Part shown: piece after piece, positions 8,374 to 16,666 of the stretch
Layout of the letters: each line of letters starts with the position of its first letter
How positions within the stretch are numbered: position 1 is the stretch's first letter
DNA from: Paenibacillus sp. 1781tsa1
Lineage (GTDB): Bacteria; Bacillota; Bacilli; Paenibacillales; Paenibacillaceae
Direction: 5' to 3'
Length of the DNA: 64,000 nucleotides
NCBI RefSeq assembly: GCF_024159265.1
Contig: NZ_JAMYWY010000001.1
Coordinates: forward strand, 2,604,001-2,668,000
The notes under the pieces: generated by a model
Told to the model about the DNA's origin: nothing
Seen by the model: the letters and a program-made list of their open reading frames with translations, nothing else
The model's database searches: none
Program-made: the position numbers and the translations under genes

Positions 8374-8940
8374 TTACATGTTCTCATCATAGTCTTTTAC
8401 ATCACGTTTGGCAGCGGTTGCGGGTGAATTGGAAGTACCGTATTCTTCGACCGCTTCCCAAGCATCTGCGTTGTCGAACTTGCCGGCGTTCTGCTGTCTT
8501 CCTTCGCCAGCACCACTCGGGGGCATGGTCATCACTTCTTCTTCTACGGGCCGATCATTGCTGATCTCCCGATTAGGCGTGTCATCAATACAGTAGGCGG
8601 TATATGGGATAGCTTCAAGTCGTTCGAAGGGAATATCTTTTCCGCACGTTACACAGGTTCCGTATGTACCTTGCTCCATACGTTCCAATGCGTCGTTCAC
8701 TTGATTGAATTCGTCTGTTAATGTATCGTCGATCGCCAGATCACGGCTGCGTTCAAATGTTTCCGTACCAGCATCCGCAGGATGATTATCATAGGAGGAC
8801 AGCTCACCGGTTGAATCTTTCAGCGACTGAGCCGGAGCACCGTCTTCCATGCTGGATTCAAAATGACGCTGCAAGTTTTCACGTTGTTCCAAAAGGGCCT
8901 TTTTCAGTTCTTGGTGTTGATCTTTGGTTAATGTACTCAT
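8374..8940 (-). CDS. yteA: YteA-type TraR/DksA zinc-finger protein
   Basis: This is a 188-residue protein. The N-terminal helical part (LTKDQHQELKKALLEQRENL) is followed by a TraR/DksA C4-type zinc finger around residues 95-120 (GTCVTCGKDIPFERLEAIPY). The second Cys pair reads YCIDD, so one of the four expected Cys is replaced by Asp. This fits the YteA family, sporulation-associated in Bacillus. The frame opens further upstream, but AAAGGAGCG before ATG at 8940 sets the start. Its exact role is unknown. Confidence 0.8.
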   Translation of the reverse strand: MSTLTKDQHQELKKALLEQRENLQRHFESSMEDGAPAQSLKDSTGELSSYDNHPADAGTETFERSRDLAIDDTLTDEFNQVNDALERMEQGTYGTCVTCGKDIPFERLEAIPYTAYCIDDTPNREISNDRPVEEEVMTMPPSGAGEGRQQNAGKFDNADAWEAVEEYGTSNSPATAAKRDVKDYDENM

Positions 8941-9141
8941 AAAAACACGCTCCTTTTCCCGTTGTGGGGTGTAGTGAGTCTTTACCCGAAATGGATGAAA
9001 AGCAATCATTTTTGTGAGGAATAGGGCCGTAGCGTTTTATATCTGACGAATTATGTGTTATAAAAAATAGAGAGAGAAAATGCCGCATGTTCTTCACTGG
9101 GTAAAGGGACCACGGCTTGGCTTATAATGGAGGTTGTCAAT

Positions 9142-9519
9142 ATGGATGAACATATGAAACGAAGATTGGATAAACAGAAACAATTGTTCAAACAATTGGG
9201 AGTGCAGCTAGATGCGTTATCGATTCATGAAAAACAATTCAATTATAAACTTCGTGGTTATGATCCGGATGAGGTAGATGCTTATCTTGACTTGGTCATC
9301 AAAGATTACGAACGTTTTTATGCCAATATTGCAGATCTGATGGACAAATGGCAAGAACAGCAGTTAACGATTCGAGATCTCAAGTCGTCCGCGAAACCGG
9401 TGGAAGATCCAACCAAGATTGATCGCAAACAGCTGGATGATATTGTGAAACAACTGGAATATAGTGTGCGACAACTCAAGATCAGAGCACGTCCCGAGAA
9501 GGATCTGTTCTCTGAATAA
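9142..9519 (+). CDS. DivIVA-domain protein
   Basis: This is a 125-residue protein with a DivIVA-type N-terminal motif (FNYKLRGYDPDEVDAYLDLVIKDYERF, about residues 34-60) followed by a coiled-coil helix. It is shorter than DivIVA or GpsB and probably a small membrane- or division-associated scaffold. TGGAGG at 9128-9133 is 8 bases from ATG 9142. A start at 9127 would overlap that site. A TATAAT sequence overlaps the ribosome binding site and is not taken as a promoter. The tail RPEKDLFSE is conserved-looking but of unknown use. Confidence 0.75.
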   Translation: MDEHMKRRLDKQKQLFKQLGVQLDALSIHEKQFNYKLRGYDPDEVDAYLDLVIKDYERFYANIADLMDKWQEQQLTIRDLKSSAKPVEDPTKIDRKQLDDIVKQLEYSVRQLKIRARPEKDLFSE

Positions 9520-9561
9520 AACCAGCATGACTAGGATTATATTAAATAAAGGTGGTTAATC

Positions 9562-9996
9562 ATGAGTACTCATTTTTCGGTCAGTGTGCATTGTTTGTTG
9601 TTATTGTCACTCAGCGCGCCTGAACGAATCACGTCTGCACATATTGCAGGTAGCGTGAATACCAACCCTGTCGTCGTCAGACGTATACTGGGCGGGCTGA
9701 AAAAGGCAGGATTAGTGAACTCTTCTCCTGGAACAAGAGGCTTCTACTTAGCGAAGCCATCAAGTGAAATCACATTAGACATGATCTATCAGGCTGCGAA
9801 GGACGAAGGTCCATTGTTCCCGATTCACGGCAATTGTAACCCGGATTGTGAAGTGGGCTTGCATATAGACAGCCTGTTGACCAATCTGTATCAGGTTGCT
9901 GAGTCCAAAGTGGAGCAGTTCTTCGCATCCATAACCCTTGAAGATATGGAACGTTCCAGTTCCCAGATGTTAGCTGTCCCATCGCAGTCAGAGTAG
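9562..9996 (+). CDS. Rrf2-family transcriptional regulator
   Basis: This is a 144-residue regulator of the YwnA-like Rrf2 group. A winged helix (SAHIAGSVNTNPVVVRRILG, then LKKAGLVNSSPGTRGFYLA) occupies the first ~75 residues. The C-terminal half contains HGNCNPDCEVG, with two Cys that could sense redox state or metal (inference). The length is normal. AAAGGTGG upstream of ATG 9562 supports the start. No target operator can be assigned. Confidence 0.85.
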   Translation: MSTHFSVSVHCLLLLSLSAPERITSAHIAGSVNTNPVVVRRILGGLKKAGLVNSSPGTRGFYLAKPSSEITLDMIYQAAKDEGPLFPIHGNCNPDCEVGLHIDSLLTNLYQVAESKVEQFFASITLEDMERSSSQMLAVPSQSE

Positions 9997-10032
9997 ATTG
10001 TAGTCAGAGGTAAAGGAAAGGTGGGTTGTTAT

Positions 10033-10530
10033 ATGAAAATTGTAGTCATCTCCGACACGCATTTATCACGTAAATCACGGAAGTTACCGGCTAGGCTCGT
10101 TGATGTACTTGCGAGTGCCGATCTCATTCTTCATGCGGGTGACTGGTCGGATTGGAGCGTATATCCATTGCTTAGCGAGTATGCGCCTGTTGAAGGGGTA
10201 GCTGGTAATACGGACCCGTCCGAAATCGCTGAAAAACTGGGGTATTCCCGCATTGTTGAAGTGGAAGGACTTCGTCTGGGTCTTGTGCACGGTCATCTCG
10301 GGTCAAAGGGTACGGAGCAGAATGCAATTCATACCTTTGCAGGCCAGCATGTGGATGCTGTGATCTACGGACACTCACACATCCCGGTGATGCACACTGT
10401 TGACAACACGCTGGTATTTAATCCGGGGTCGCCTACGGATAAACGTTTTCAGAAGCAATACTCATTTGGTATCATGACAATAGAGCAAGGTAAGATACAG
10501 GCTGAACACGTGTTCTTTGATCGGGATTAG
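10033..10530 (+). CDS. Calcineurin-like phosphodiesterase, YfcE/MJ0936 type
   Basis: This metallophosphoesterase of ~165 residues has the expected metal-binding motifs in order: SDTHLS near the N-terminus, HAGDWSD, VAGNTD, VHGHLG and YGHSHIPV. Such small proteins hydrolyse phosphodiesters with Mn or Ni; the natural substrate is usually unknown. The start is ATG 10033, preceded by GGAAAGGTGGG. An in-frame GTG at 10021 lies inside that site. Confidence 0.85.
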   Translation: MKIVVISDTHLSRKSRKLPARLVDVLASADLILHAGDWSDWSVYPLLSEYAPVEGVAGNTDPSEIAEKLGYSRIVEVEGLRLGLVHGHLGSKGTEQNAIHTFAGQHVDAVIYGHSHIPVMHTVDNTLVFNPGSPTDKRFQKQYSFGIMTIEQGKIQAEHVFFDRD

Positions 10531-10661
10531 TCAAATTTGTTCGGATTGTAAATTGGACGAGTACGAAAGTCAGAAACAGAACCGGAATCTGCTACTGAAG
10601 TTGCGATTGGATAATGGATAGGAACCTTTTCCTAGAATTTCACCTGATATAGTTATTGTAC

Positions 10662-10709
10662 AAGGCATCTTTGAACAGAATTGAATTCTGTTCCAGGGAT
10701 GTCTTTTTG
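10662..10709 (+). terminator. Rho-independent terminator
   Basis: A long hairpin: AAGGCATC...GAACAGAAT / ATTCTGTTC...GGATGTCTT, then TTT. The rest of the 10,531-10,875 interval shows no gene, only this terminator and the leader of the next operon. Confidence 0.7.
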
Positions 10710-10847
10710 ATATGAGATCTTATCATTCTCTGGAGAAGTTATCTCTGAATGGGGAATATGCTCTGTTCGTTATCTGTCATTCATCTGTTGGCGTTTTCCC
10801 CTATGGTGACGTTCAGTGGAGTGATACAATGCCTTTACGACATAAAA

Positions 10848-10861
10848 TGAATACGTTTACA
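10848..10861 (+). promoter_or_regulatory. Candidate cre (CcpA) operator
   Basis: TGAATACGTTTACA matches the cre consensus TGWNANCGNTNWCA at 13 of 14 positions. It lies immediately before the AAGGAG of the sugar isomerase gene. This would place the operon under carbon catabolite control or under a LacI-type regulator (inference). Confidence 0.45.
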
Positions 10862-10875
10862 TAAGGAGATGGAGC

Positions 10876-11793
10876 ATGATGAAACTGTCTGTATTCACTG
10901 TGGCTACCCCTGATCTGAATGCAGAGGAATTGGCATCGGCTGCGGCAGCAGCGGGGATTGATGGTATTGAGTGGAGATTCCGTGGAATTCCTGAAGAGGC
11001 AATGTCCGAAGAGCCGTCTTATTGGAGAAATAATCGATGCTCGGTAGATCCGGGCCGTTGGGAGGAACAAGTTCCTGTTTTTCGTGAAGCAGCGTTAGGG
11101 CAAGGTCGGAAATCCATTGCACTTGTGCCGTATCTGAACTGTGGAGATATAGCTGCCACCGAGCAGGCGTTTCAGGCTGCGGTTGGGTTAGGAGCTTCAA
11201 TGATGCGTGTGGGTGTTCCTGGATATGATCGCAAGACCCGTTATCCTGAGTTGTATCGTAAAGCCGTTGATTACCTGAGTGAAGTACAGGATTTGGCCAA
11301 ACAGTACAACATCAAGGCAATTGTAGAGACGCATCACCAGACGATTGCACCGACGGCATCGCTGGCCTATCGGCTTGTGCAATCGTTCGACCCGCAGCAT
11401 GTGGGTGTGTTGTACGATCCAGGCAATATGGTGCATGAAGGATATGAGAATCATCGGATGGGACTTGAGTTGTTAGGCCCTTACCTGGCTCATGTGCATG
11501 TGAAGAATGCCGGGTGGTTTGAAGCAGAAGGGAAAGATTCGCAAAAGGCTAATGTAACTGAGAAGAGCAGCGGATTGGCTCTGAATACAGCCTGGAGATG
11601 TCAATGGACCCCTCTGACTGAAGGCATGGTCGATTGGGTACAGATGGTGCGGGATCTTCGTGCTGTCGGGTATGACGGATACTATGGAATAGAGGACTTT
11701 AGTGGTGCCTTGGAATCCAAGGCGATGTTACAGCATTTTGCAGACGTTTTCGCCGAAATTGAGCGTCGTGTGGACGAGGAGGAGCAGTCATGA
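10876..11793 (+). CDS. Sugar phosphate isomerase/epimerase (TIM barrel)
   Basis: This is a 305-residue protein of the xylose-isomerase-like TIM-barrel family (AP endonuclease 2 superfamily). Metal-ligand motifs are visible: IVETHH, YDPGNMVHEG, HVHVKN and a terminal GIEDFSG. Relatives isomerise or dehydrate sugars and inosose. AAGGAGATGGAG upstream sets the start. Its last four bases (ATGA) overlap the next oxidoreductase gene, so the two are translationally coupled. Confidence 0.85.
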   Translation: MMKLSVFTVATPDLNAEELASAAAAAGIDGIEWRFRGIPEEAMSEEPSYWRNNRCSVDPGRWEEQVPVFREAALGQGRKSIALVPYLNCGDIAATEQAFQAAVGLGASMMRVGVPGYDRKTRYPELYRKAVDYLSEVQDLAKQYNIKAIVETHHQTIAPTASLAYRLVQSFDPQHVGVLYDPGNMVHEGYENHRMGLELLGPYLAHVHVKNAGWFEAEGKDSQKANVTEKSSGLALNTAWRCQWTPLTEGMVDWVQMVRDLRAVGYDGYYGIEDFSGALESKAMLQHFADVFAEIERRVDEEEQS

Positions 11794-12962
11794 GTATCGT
11801 ACGAGTAGCGGTGATTGGTATTGGAAACATGGGAGCAGCACATGCCAGAACGTTGGTGGCTGGAGAAGTACCCGGTGCAGAGCTGGTCGCCGTATGTGAT
11901 GTAAGAAGAGAGATGGAGAGCTGGGTATCCAGTCACCTTCCGGCAACGGTCACCTATTGGCAGGATGCAGAGCAGATGATGGCTTCGGGTACGATTGATG
12001 CAGTCATTATTGCAACGCCGCACTATGACCATCCGGAACAGGCCATTCAGGCTTTCCAGCATGGCTTGCATGTCATGATCGAGAAGCCAGCCGGTGTGTA
12101 TACGAAACAGGTACGCAAGATGAATGAAGCGGCCGCAGCCAGCGGTAAAGTTTTTTCCATGATGTACAACCAGCGGACCAACCCACTCTACATTAAGCTG
12201 AGAGACTTAATCGCTTCGGGAGAACTGGGCGAGGTACGCCGTACCAATTGGATTATTACGAACTGGTACCGATCCCAAAGTTACTATGATTCCGGCGGCT
12301 GGCGTGCAACTTGGGCAGGAGAAGGTGGCGGTGTACTGATTAACCAGGACCCGCATCAACTGGATCTGTGGCAGTGGACCATCGGCATGATGCCGGTACG
12401 AATGCGTGCTTTTTGTTCGTTTGGCAAGTATCGGAACATTGAAGTGGAAGATGATGTAACGGCTTATGTGGAGTATGAAAATGGAGCAACAGGTGTCTTT
12501 GTAACGACTACTGGCGAAGCACCGGGTACGAACCGATTCGAGGTCAACGGAGACCGAGGTAAAATCGTGATCGAAGACGGAAAACTTACGTTCTGGCGAC
12601 TTCGGGAATCTGAGCCTGAATTCAATCAGCGGTTTACCGGAGGTTTTGGACAGCCAGAATGCTGGAAGTGTGAGGTTCCTATTACAGGTGTGGAAACGGG
12701 GCATCCCGGTCTGATTCGTAACTGGGTAGATGCCATTCGTACAGGCGCACCACTCATTGCTCCCGGTGAAGATGGTATACACGGATTAACATTATCCAAC
12801 GCTATGCTGCTGTCCACCTGGACGGATAACTGGGTGGATCTGCCGATCGATGAGGATCTGTTCTATGAGCATCTGCAGGAACGCATTGCTGGTTCCACGA
12901 CGAAGAAAGACAAGGCATTCAGTGGCAGTCAACCTGCTGATCTGAGTCAGACGTTTAAATGA
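11790..12962 (+). CDS. Gfo/Idh/MocA-family oxidoreductase
   Basis: This is a 390-residue NAD(P)-dependent dehydrogenase with a Rossmann motif at the N-terminus (VAVIGIGNMGAAHART) and the EKPAGVY motif near residue 95. The substrate domain includes the DPHQLDLWQW segment with the catalytic His. It is a typical partner of a TIM-barrel isomerase in cyclitol or sugar catabolism. It overlaps the previous gene by ATGA. The substrate is not identifiable. Confidence 0.85.
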   Translation: MSIVRVAVIGIGNMGAAHARTLVAGEVPGAELVAVCDVRREMESWVSSHLPATVTYWQDAEQMMASGTIDAVIIATPHYDHPEQAIQAFQHGLHVMIEKPAGVYTKQVRKMNEAAAASGKVFSMMYNQRTNPLYIKLRDLIASGELGEVRRTNWIITNWYRSQSYYDSGGWRATWAGEGGGVLINQDPHQLDLWQWTIGMMPVRMRAFCSFGKYRNIEVEDDVTAYVEYENGATGVFVTTTGEAPGTNRFEVNGDRGKIVIEDGKLTFWRLRESEPEFNQRFTGGFGQPECWKCEVPITGVETGHPGLIRNWVDAIRTGAPLIAPGEDGIHGLTLSNAMLLSTWTDNWVDLPIDEDLFYEHLQERIAGSTTKKDKAFSGSQPADLSQTFK

Positions 12963-13011
12963 AGACGATTTGTTATATAAGTTGAACTAATCATTTACAC
13001 GTAACGGAGAG

Positions 13012-13122
13012 GACAGAAAAAACCTGGAAAAGCGAAGCGTTCGCCTTTATCCCCGGATTTTCCCCTTTGGAAAAGGGAATCAAAAAATCTGGGGATAACA
13101 GCGATTGGAAGGTTATTCTGTC
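13012..13122 (+). other. Large structured stem-loop between oxidoreductase genes
   Basis: Nested complementary arms: GACAGAA (13,012) with TTCTGTC (to 13,122), AACCT with AGGTT, TTATCCCC with GGGGATAA, GATTTT with AAAATC, and TTCCCC with GGGAA at the tip. Together they give a ~110 nt hairpin. It has no T-run and is not an obvious terminator. It may be a processing or stability element between 12,962 and 13,210, or a genomic repeat present elsewhere in the chromosome. Confidence 0.6.
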
Positions 13123-13209
13123 ATCGTAGTGTCTGTGTGAATAATCTCTAGTTCAGCTTATATAGACGAGTTCATTGTAATCAACATTTTATAAAAAGGA
13201 TGGGATAAC

Positions 13210-14307
13210 ATGGCTAAAGACGGAATGTTTTATGCACCAAAAAGTGTAACAAAAGAGGTCGTATGTGGTCCGGGTGAGTTCACTATTGCTGCTGTTGCGC
13301 TGGATCATGGACACATCTACGGCATGGTTGGGGGATTGTTGGAGGCTGGAGCTACCCTCAAGTGGGTATATGATCCGGACCCGGCGAAGGTAGAGGCATT
13401 TCGGAAGCAGTTCCCACAGGCTCAAGTCGCTGGATCTGAAGCCGAAGTGCTCGCCGATGATGAAGTGTTATTGGTGGCAAGTGCAGCGATCACTTCAGAT
13501 CGTGCGCCGCTTGGTATGAGAGTTCTGGCCGCAGGCAAGGATTATTTTACAGACAAAGCCCCATTTACCACGCTGGAGCAATTAAAGCTTGCACGAGAAG
13601 AAGTGAAGCGAACGGGCAAAAAGTACATGGTGTATTACAGTGAACGACTGCATGTAGAAAGTGCGATCTATGCGGGGCAGCTCATTGAACAGGGGGCAAT
13701 CGGCAAAGTAGTGCAAGTTATGGGTACAGGCCCGCATCGCTTAAATGCCGGAGGAAGACCCGACTGGTTCTTCAAGCATGAGCAGTATGGAGGTATTCTC
13801 TGTGATATCGGGAGTCACCAGATCGAACAATTTCTGACGTTTGCCTCATGTACGGACGCTGAGGTAGGGTTCAGTCGTGTGCATAACTTCAATCACCCAC
13901 AGTTCCCGGAATTGGAAGACTTCGGCGAAGCTTCTCTGATCGGGGACAACGGAGCGTCCGGTTACTTCCGAGTGGACTGGTTCACACCGGATGGTCTTGG
14001 CACATGGGGCGATGGGCGTACAGTTATTCTGGGAACGGACGGTTATATCGAGTTGCGGAAGTATATCGATGTAGCGAGAGAACCGGAAGGAGATCAGGTC
14101 TATCTGGTAAACCATGAAGGCGAGTTTAGGTACAGTGTGAAGGGCAAAGTCGGTTATCCGTTCTTCGGCCAGCTCATTCGCGATTGCCTTGATCGCACCG
14201 AGACAGCCATGACGCAAGAACATGCATTCAAAGCGGCAGAACTATGTCTGATTGCACAGCATAAAGCGATGAGCGAGCGCGTGGTGTGGAGTAGCGGAGC
14301 GAAATAA
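13210..14307 (+). CDS. Gfo/Idh/MocA-family oxidoreductase (second, divergent)
   Basis: This is a 365-residue protein with a Rossmann-type start (TIAAVALDHGHIYGMVGGLLEAGA). The usual EKP motif is replaced by DKAPFTTLEQL, which marks a distinct subgroup in which Asp-Lys-Ala stands for Glu-Lys-Pro. The Lys is kept. GDIG-type residues follow (CDIGSHQIEQF, with the His). AAAGGATGGG upstream supports the start. It lies in the same direction as the isomerase/oxidoreductase pair and probably acts on the same pathway. A terminator follows. Confidence 0.8.
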   Translation: MAKDGMFYAPKSVTKEVVCGPGEFTIAAVALDHGHIYGMVGGLLEAGATLKWVYDPDPAKVEAFRKQFPQAQVAGSEAEVLADDEVLLVASAAITSDRAPLGMRVLAAGKDYFTDKAPFTTLEQLKLAREEVKRTGKKYMVYYSERLHVESAIYAGQLIEQGAIGKVVQVMGTGPHRLNAGGRPDWFFKHEQYGGILCDIGSHQIEQFLTFASCTDAEVGFSRVHNFNHPQFPELEDFGEASLIGDNGASGYFRVDWFTPDGLGTWGDGRTVILGTDGYIELRKYIDVAREPEGDQVYLVNHEGEFRYSVKGKVGYPFFGQLIRDCLDRTETAMTQEHAFKAAELCLIAQHKAMSERVVWSSGAK

Positions 14308-14380
14308 ATGTTTTAGGTGAAGGAGAGCAAAGGTTGATCACTATAGGTTATCCGTAAATCTTCTTTTGTTGAGTGAAGAA

Positions 14381-14462
14381 AGAGCAGCCCAAATGTTAAA
14401 CTGCATCCAACAGGTTAGTCTTTTCTAACGAATGGAGCAGTTCGCCCTGGGGCTGCTTTTTT
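14381..14462 (+). terminator. Long terminator at left side of the cassette array
   Basis: GAGCAGCCC pairs with GGGCTGCT followed by TTTTT. A second inner pair AACTGC/GCAGTT lies inside. It closes the oxidoreductase transcript. A similar but shorter terminator (GCAGCC/GGTTGC) precedes the homologous promoter at 25,559. Confidence 0.7.
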
Positions 14463-14477
14463 AAGTATGTTCGTGAC

Positions 14478-14506
14478 TTCGCAGATGGATTAATCTGGGT
14501 TATATT
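14478..14506 (+). promoter_or_regulatory. Candidate promoter reading into the cassette array
   Basis: TTCGCA, 17 bases, then TATATT, followed by ATATG. The same two boxes with the same spacing occur at 25,559-25,587 at the other end of the array, in related flanking sequence (ACTTCGCA, ATGGA, GTTATATT). If the array is integron-like, this promoter is in the position of Pc (inference). The -35 box matches the sigma-A consensus at only four of six positions. Confidence 0.45.
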
Positions 14507-14538
14507 ATATGTAGTTCGGATATTGTTTGAAAAGAGAG

Positions 14539-14571
14539 GTATTCACGAAGTTCGTAGATATGATGTTATCA
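14539..14571 (+). repeat. Left-edge recombination-like half site
   Basis: GTATTCACGAAG is followed at once by TTCGTAGATA and then GTTATCA (14,565-14,571). The two inner boxes are complementary at 8 of 10 bases and resemble the TATTCACG/CGTGAATA pair of the array palindromes. The last box resembles their GTTAT end. The left TAAC core is missing. It is either a collapsed attC or the site at which the first cassette was joined, an attI equivalent. Confidence 0.5.
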
Positions 14572-14595
14572 GAAAGACTATGAGGGAGGAAGAAA

Positions 14596-15282
14596 ATGAA
14601 GCTTTTTCGTGGAGAAGAAGCCTTAATTCAAGAAATTGATACTTTACAACCTTCAATCTGTACGCCTCTTGGAACAATTGAATTTTTACTTTCTGTCTCT
14701 AACGAATGTTATTTTCCCACTGACTGCTTTCGACTCAAGCAGGGTGGATTCTTCTACCAATATCAGTATGAATCCTTTGATTGTGAGTTAGTAATCTGTA
14801 AGCCGAAGCTCGATTTTGCTTCACAACAGGCAGTAGAAGAATGCTGGGGAGCGGTATTTAGAATCAAACCCAATATAAATTATTCGATCAGTACCTGTAG
14901 ATTTTCTGCTTTTTGGCAAGAGGGATACAATTGGGAAGATTACGGATCTAACACAGGGGAAGATCTTGAAGCCATTGAATATGAGAATGAAAACTATCGA
15001 TTACATTTAGGCACTCAGGATGCACCATTGTTAATAGCAAGAAGAGATCAAGGCGATATGATCCCTAAATCTTTATGTTTAAATACTGATTTTGAGAAGT
15101 ACGGTTTTATTATAAGTTCAGATAAGGGCATTGAAGTACCGATGACACCAATTGATGCTGAAGAAACATGTCAAATACACTTTGTAATAGCTTGGAATAG
15201 AAATATAGAAGAAGACGTTTCTACGTGGCTAGCTGTAGATCTAACTTCGAAACAAATATTAAAGAGAGAAGAAATTTGGTAA
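14596..15282 (+). CDS. Hypothetical protein, first cassette gene
   Basis: This is a 228-residue acidic cytoplasmic protein with no signal peptide or membrane helix. I do not recognise the family. Visible features are many aromatic residues (FFYQYQYESFDCEL), an acidic middle (SNTGEDLEAIEYENENY) and a C-terminal segment with WNRNIEEDVSTWLAVD. GAGGGAGGAAG upstream gives a strong start. It lies 25 bases after the GTTATCA core and is followed by attC-like site 1, so it is the cargo of the first cassette. Confidence 0.75.
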   Translation: MKLFRGEEALIQEIDTLQPSICTPLGTIEFLLSVSNECYFPTDCFRLKQGGFFYQYQYESFDCELVICKPKLDFASQQAVEECWGAVFRIKPNINYSISTCRFSAFWQEGYNWEDYGSNTGEDLEAIEYENENYRLHLGTQDAPLLIARRDQGDMIPKSLCLNTDFEKYGFIISSDKGIEVPMTPIDAEETCQIHFVIAWNRNIEEDVSTWLAVDLTSKQILKREEIW

Positions 15283-15309
15283 GCATTTTCGAAGCGGACA
15301 TAGTCCATC

Positions 15310-15431
15310 TGATAACATAATATTCACGCATCGGGCATACGCCCTCGGTCCGGCAGCAGAATTTCGAGGAAGCAGAAGCAGCCGGACATATCCGACATGC
15401 GTCGGACGTCGTGAATATAGGTACGTTATAG
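15310..15431 (+). repeat. attC-like site 1
   Basis: Outer cores ATAAC (from 15,312) and GTTAT (15,425); inner pair ATATTCACG / CGTGAATAT. The head contains three hairpins: GGGC-ATAC-GCCC, GTCCGGC...GCCGGAC and TCCGAC-ATGC-GTCGGA. Length ~122 bp. It lies 28 bases after the stop of the first cassette gene. Confidence 0.75.
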
Positions 15432-15482
15432 GAAATTAGCAGGAACCCTTAATAAAAACTTAAAGAAGGTATAAAACAAATT

Positions 15483-15794
15483 ATGGAGCAAATCAGTGAT
15501 GACGCTTGTTTGGCTTATCGTATATATCCAGAGCCACATGGAACAAACTATTTACAGAATGATTTAATGACGACAAAGCAAGTTGAACAATTATTTGATT
15601 TTTGTCAGATTCTCGAAGCGATTATATACGATGTAGGTTGGGATTTCTTGATCCAGCAGTACGGATATACAGGGCTATATGAAATCAACAACAAAAGCGG
15701 ATGGTTTGATTGCTCCTATCTCGAAGAGTACAAGTCTTATATAGAAGCTTATCGAAATGACATGAAGAGAATTGAAAAAAGGAATCAAACTTAG
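15483..15794 (+). CDS. Small hypothetical protein, cassette gene
   Basis: This is a 103-residue acidic protein, rich in Tyr and Trp, soluble, and of no family I recognise. The ATG at 15,483 is 52 bases after the end of attC-like site 1. AAGAAGG lies 13 bases upstream, a rather long spacing, so the true start could be another nearby codon. It is followed by attC-like site 2 after ~80 bases. Confidence 0.6.
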   Translation: MEQISDDACLAYRIYPEPHGTNYLQNDLMTTKQVEQLFDFCQILEAIIYDVGWDFLIQQYGYTGLYEINNKSGWFDCSYLEEYKSYIEAYRNDMKRIEKRNQT

Positions 15795-15874
15795 ATAAGT
15801 GATGATGTATCAAAAGCATTTTAATACTGAAAACATAAATAAAAGTGAGCGTATTCGATGAAGATGCTGACATC

Positions 15875-15970
15875 CTATAACATAATATTCACGCTGCGGG
15901 CATACGCCCTTGATCCGGCATTCGCCGGATACCCGACATACGTCGGGTCGTGAATACAGGAACGTTATAC
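15875..15970 (+). repeat. attC-like site 2
   Basis: The clearest and shortest copy (96 bp). CTATAAC and GTTATAC are the outer cores; TATTCACG and CGTGAATA are the inner pair. The head holds three perfect hairpins: GGGC-ATAC-GCCC, ATCCGGC-ATTC-GCCGGAT and ACCCGAC-ATAC-GTCGGGT. The fold is a cloverleaf. Confidence 0.8.
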
Positions 15971-16070
15971 GCAACACCTTAAGAATGACAAATAATAAAA
16001 CTAGGTGAAAGAATACATTTACAACGTAGCAGTTGAAAACCAGGATGAACGGAATATTAGAAGGTGTACC

Positions 16071-16143
16071 ATATAACAATAAATTTCCACATCGTTAGCT
16101 ATGCTCCTTGGTCATCAAGAGGAATACCAGAGAAGCGGATTCA
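16071..16143 (+). repeat. Half attC-like site (left half only)
   Basis: ATATAAC followed by sequence related to the left half of site 4 (shared CAAGAGG and GAGAAG blocks). No GTTA half follows before the next gene. The 100 bases before it, after site 2, carry no ORF, so this is the remains of a lost cassette. Confidence 0.55.
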
Positions 16144-16193
16144 TAATAAAGTGCAAACTAAAAAATATTTCTATTTGCGAAAGAGAGGATCAA

Positions 16194-16634
16194 ATGAATT
16201 ATCATTTTGGTTTTTCATGGAAGGGTCTGATAATCTTTTTATTGCCAATGATACCAAATATATTTTATTTTTTAATTCCTGCGTCAGATATATCAGGAAA
16301 CAATGCAAATAGCCATTTGATTTTAGATGTTTTGGAGCACGGAAGTCAGGCGATATTTTTCTTTCTTCTGATATTTGTTGTAAGAAAACAAGCATCTGAA
16401 ATGCGATGTCCGTATATAATTGGTATGGCAATAATGTTGATTTTTTATTATGGGCTATGGATATTGTATTTTACAGGCAACGCAAACTCGATTATTTTTT
16501 TGGGGATGGCCGTTCTCCCGGTAGTATATTTTATATTAGCTGAGATTTGGCTTCAAAATTATCTGGCTATTATACCAACAGTACTTTTTGGTATTGTGCA
16601 TGTCATTAATACATATTTGTCTATTGCGAATTAA
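16194..16634 (+). CDS. Small integral membrane protein, cassette gene
   Basis: This is a 146-residue protein with about five hydrophobic helices (roughly 9-30, 45-63, 72-92, 100-118, 122-143). No family is recognised. The frame is open further upstream, but AGAGAGG before ATG 16,194 sets the start, and the earlier ATGs lie inside the half attC-like site. Small membrane proteins are common cassette cargo. A GAGGA/TCCTC hairpin follows the stop, and then a group II intron fragment. Confidence 0.65.
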   Translation: MNYHFGFSWKGLIIFLLPMIPNIFYFLIPASDISGNNANSHLILDVLEHGSQAIFFFLLIFVVRKQASEMRCPYIIGMAIMLIFYYGLWILYFTGNANSIIFLGMAVLPVVYFILAEIWLQNYLAIIPTVLFGIVHVINTYLSIAN

Positions 16635-16666
16635 AGGGAGGACAACAATCCTCTTAAATTTGGATT

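Noticed and set aside
9124..9129. TATAAT as promoter of the DivIVA-domain gene
   Set aside because: Transcription from it would start after the ribosome binding site, leaving the message without one.
12207..12782. 191-residue reverse-strand ORF
   Set aside because: It is a shadow of the Gfo/Idh oxidoreductase, which has clear family motifs.
15875..15970. tRNA gene suggested by the cloverleaf fold
   Set aside because: There is no TΨC or anticodon-like sequence and the stem lengths are wrong. Related copies occur after each cassette gene.
16101..16193. Longer N-terminus of the cassette membrane protein
   Set aside because: These codons lie in the half attC-like site, and a good ribosome site precedes ATG 16,194.
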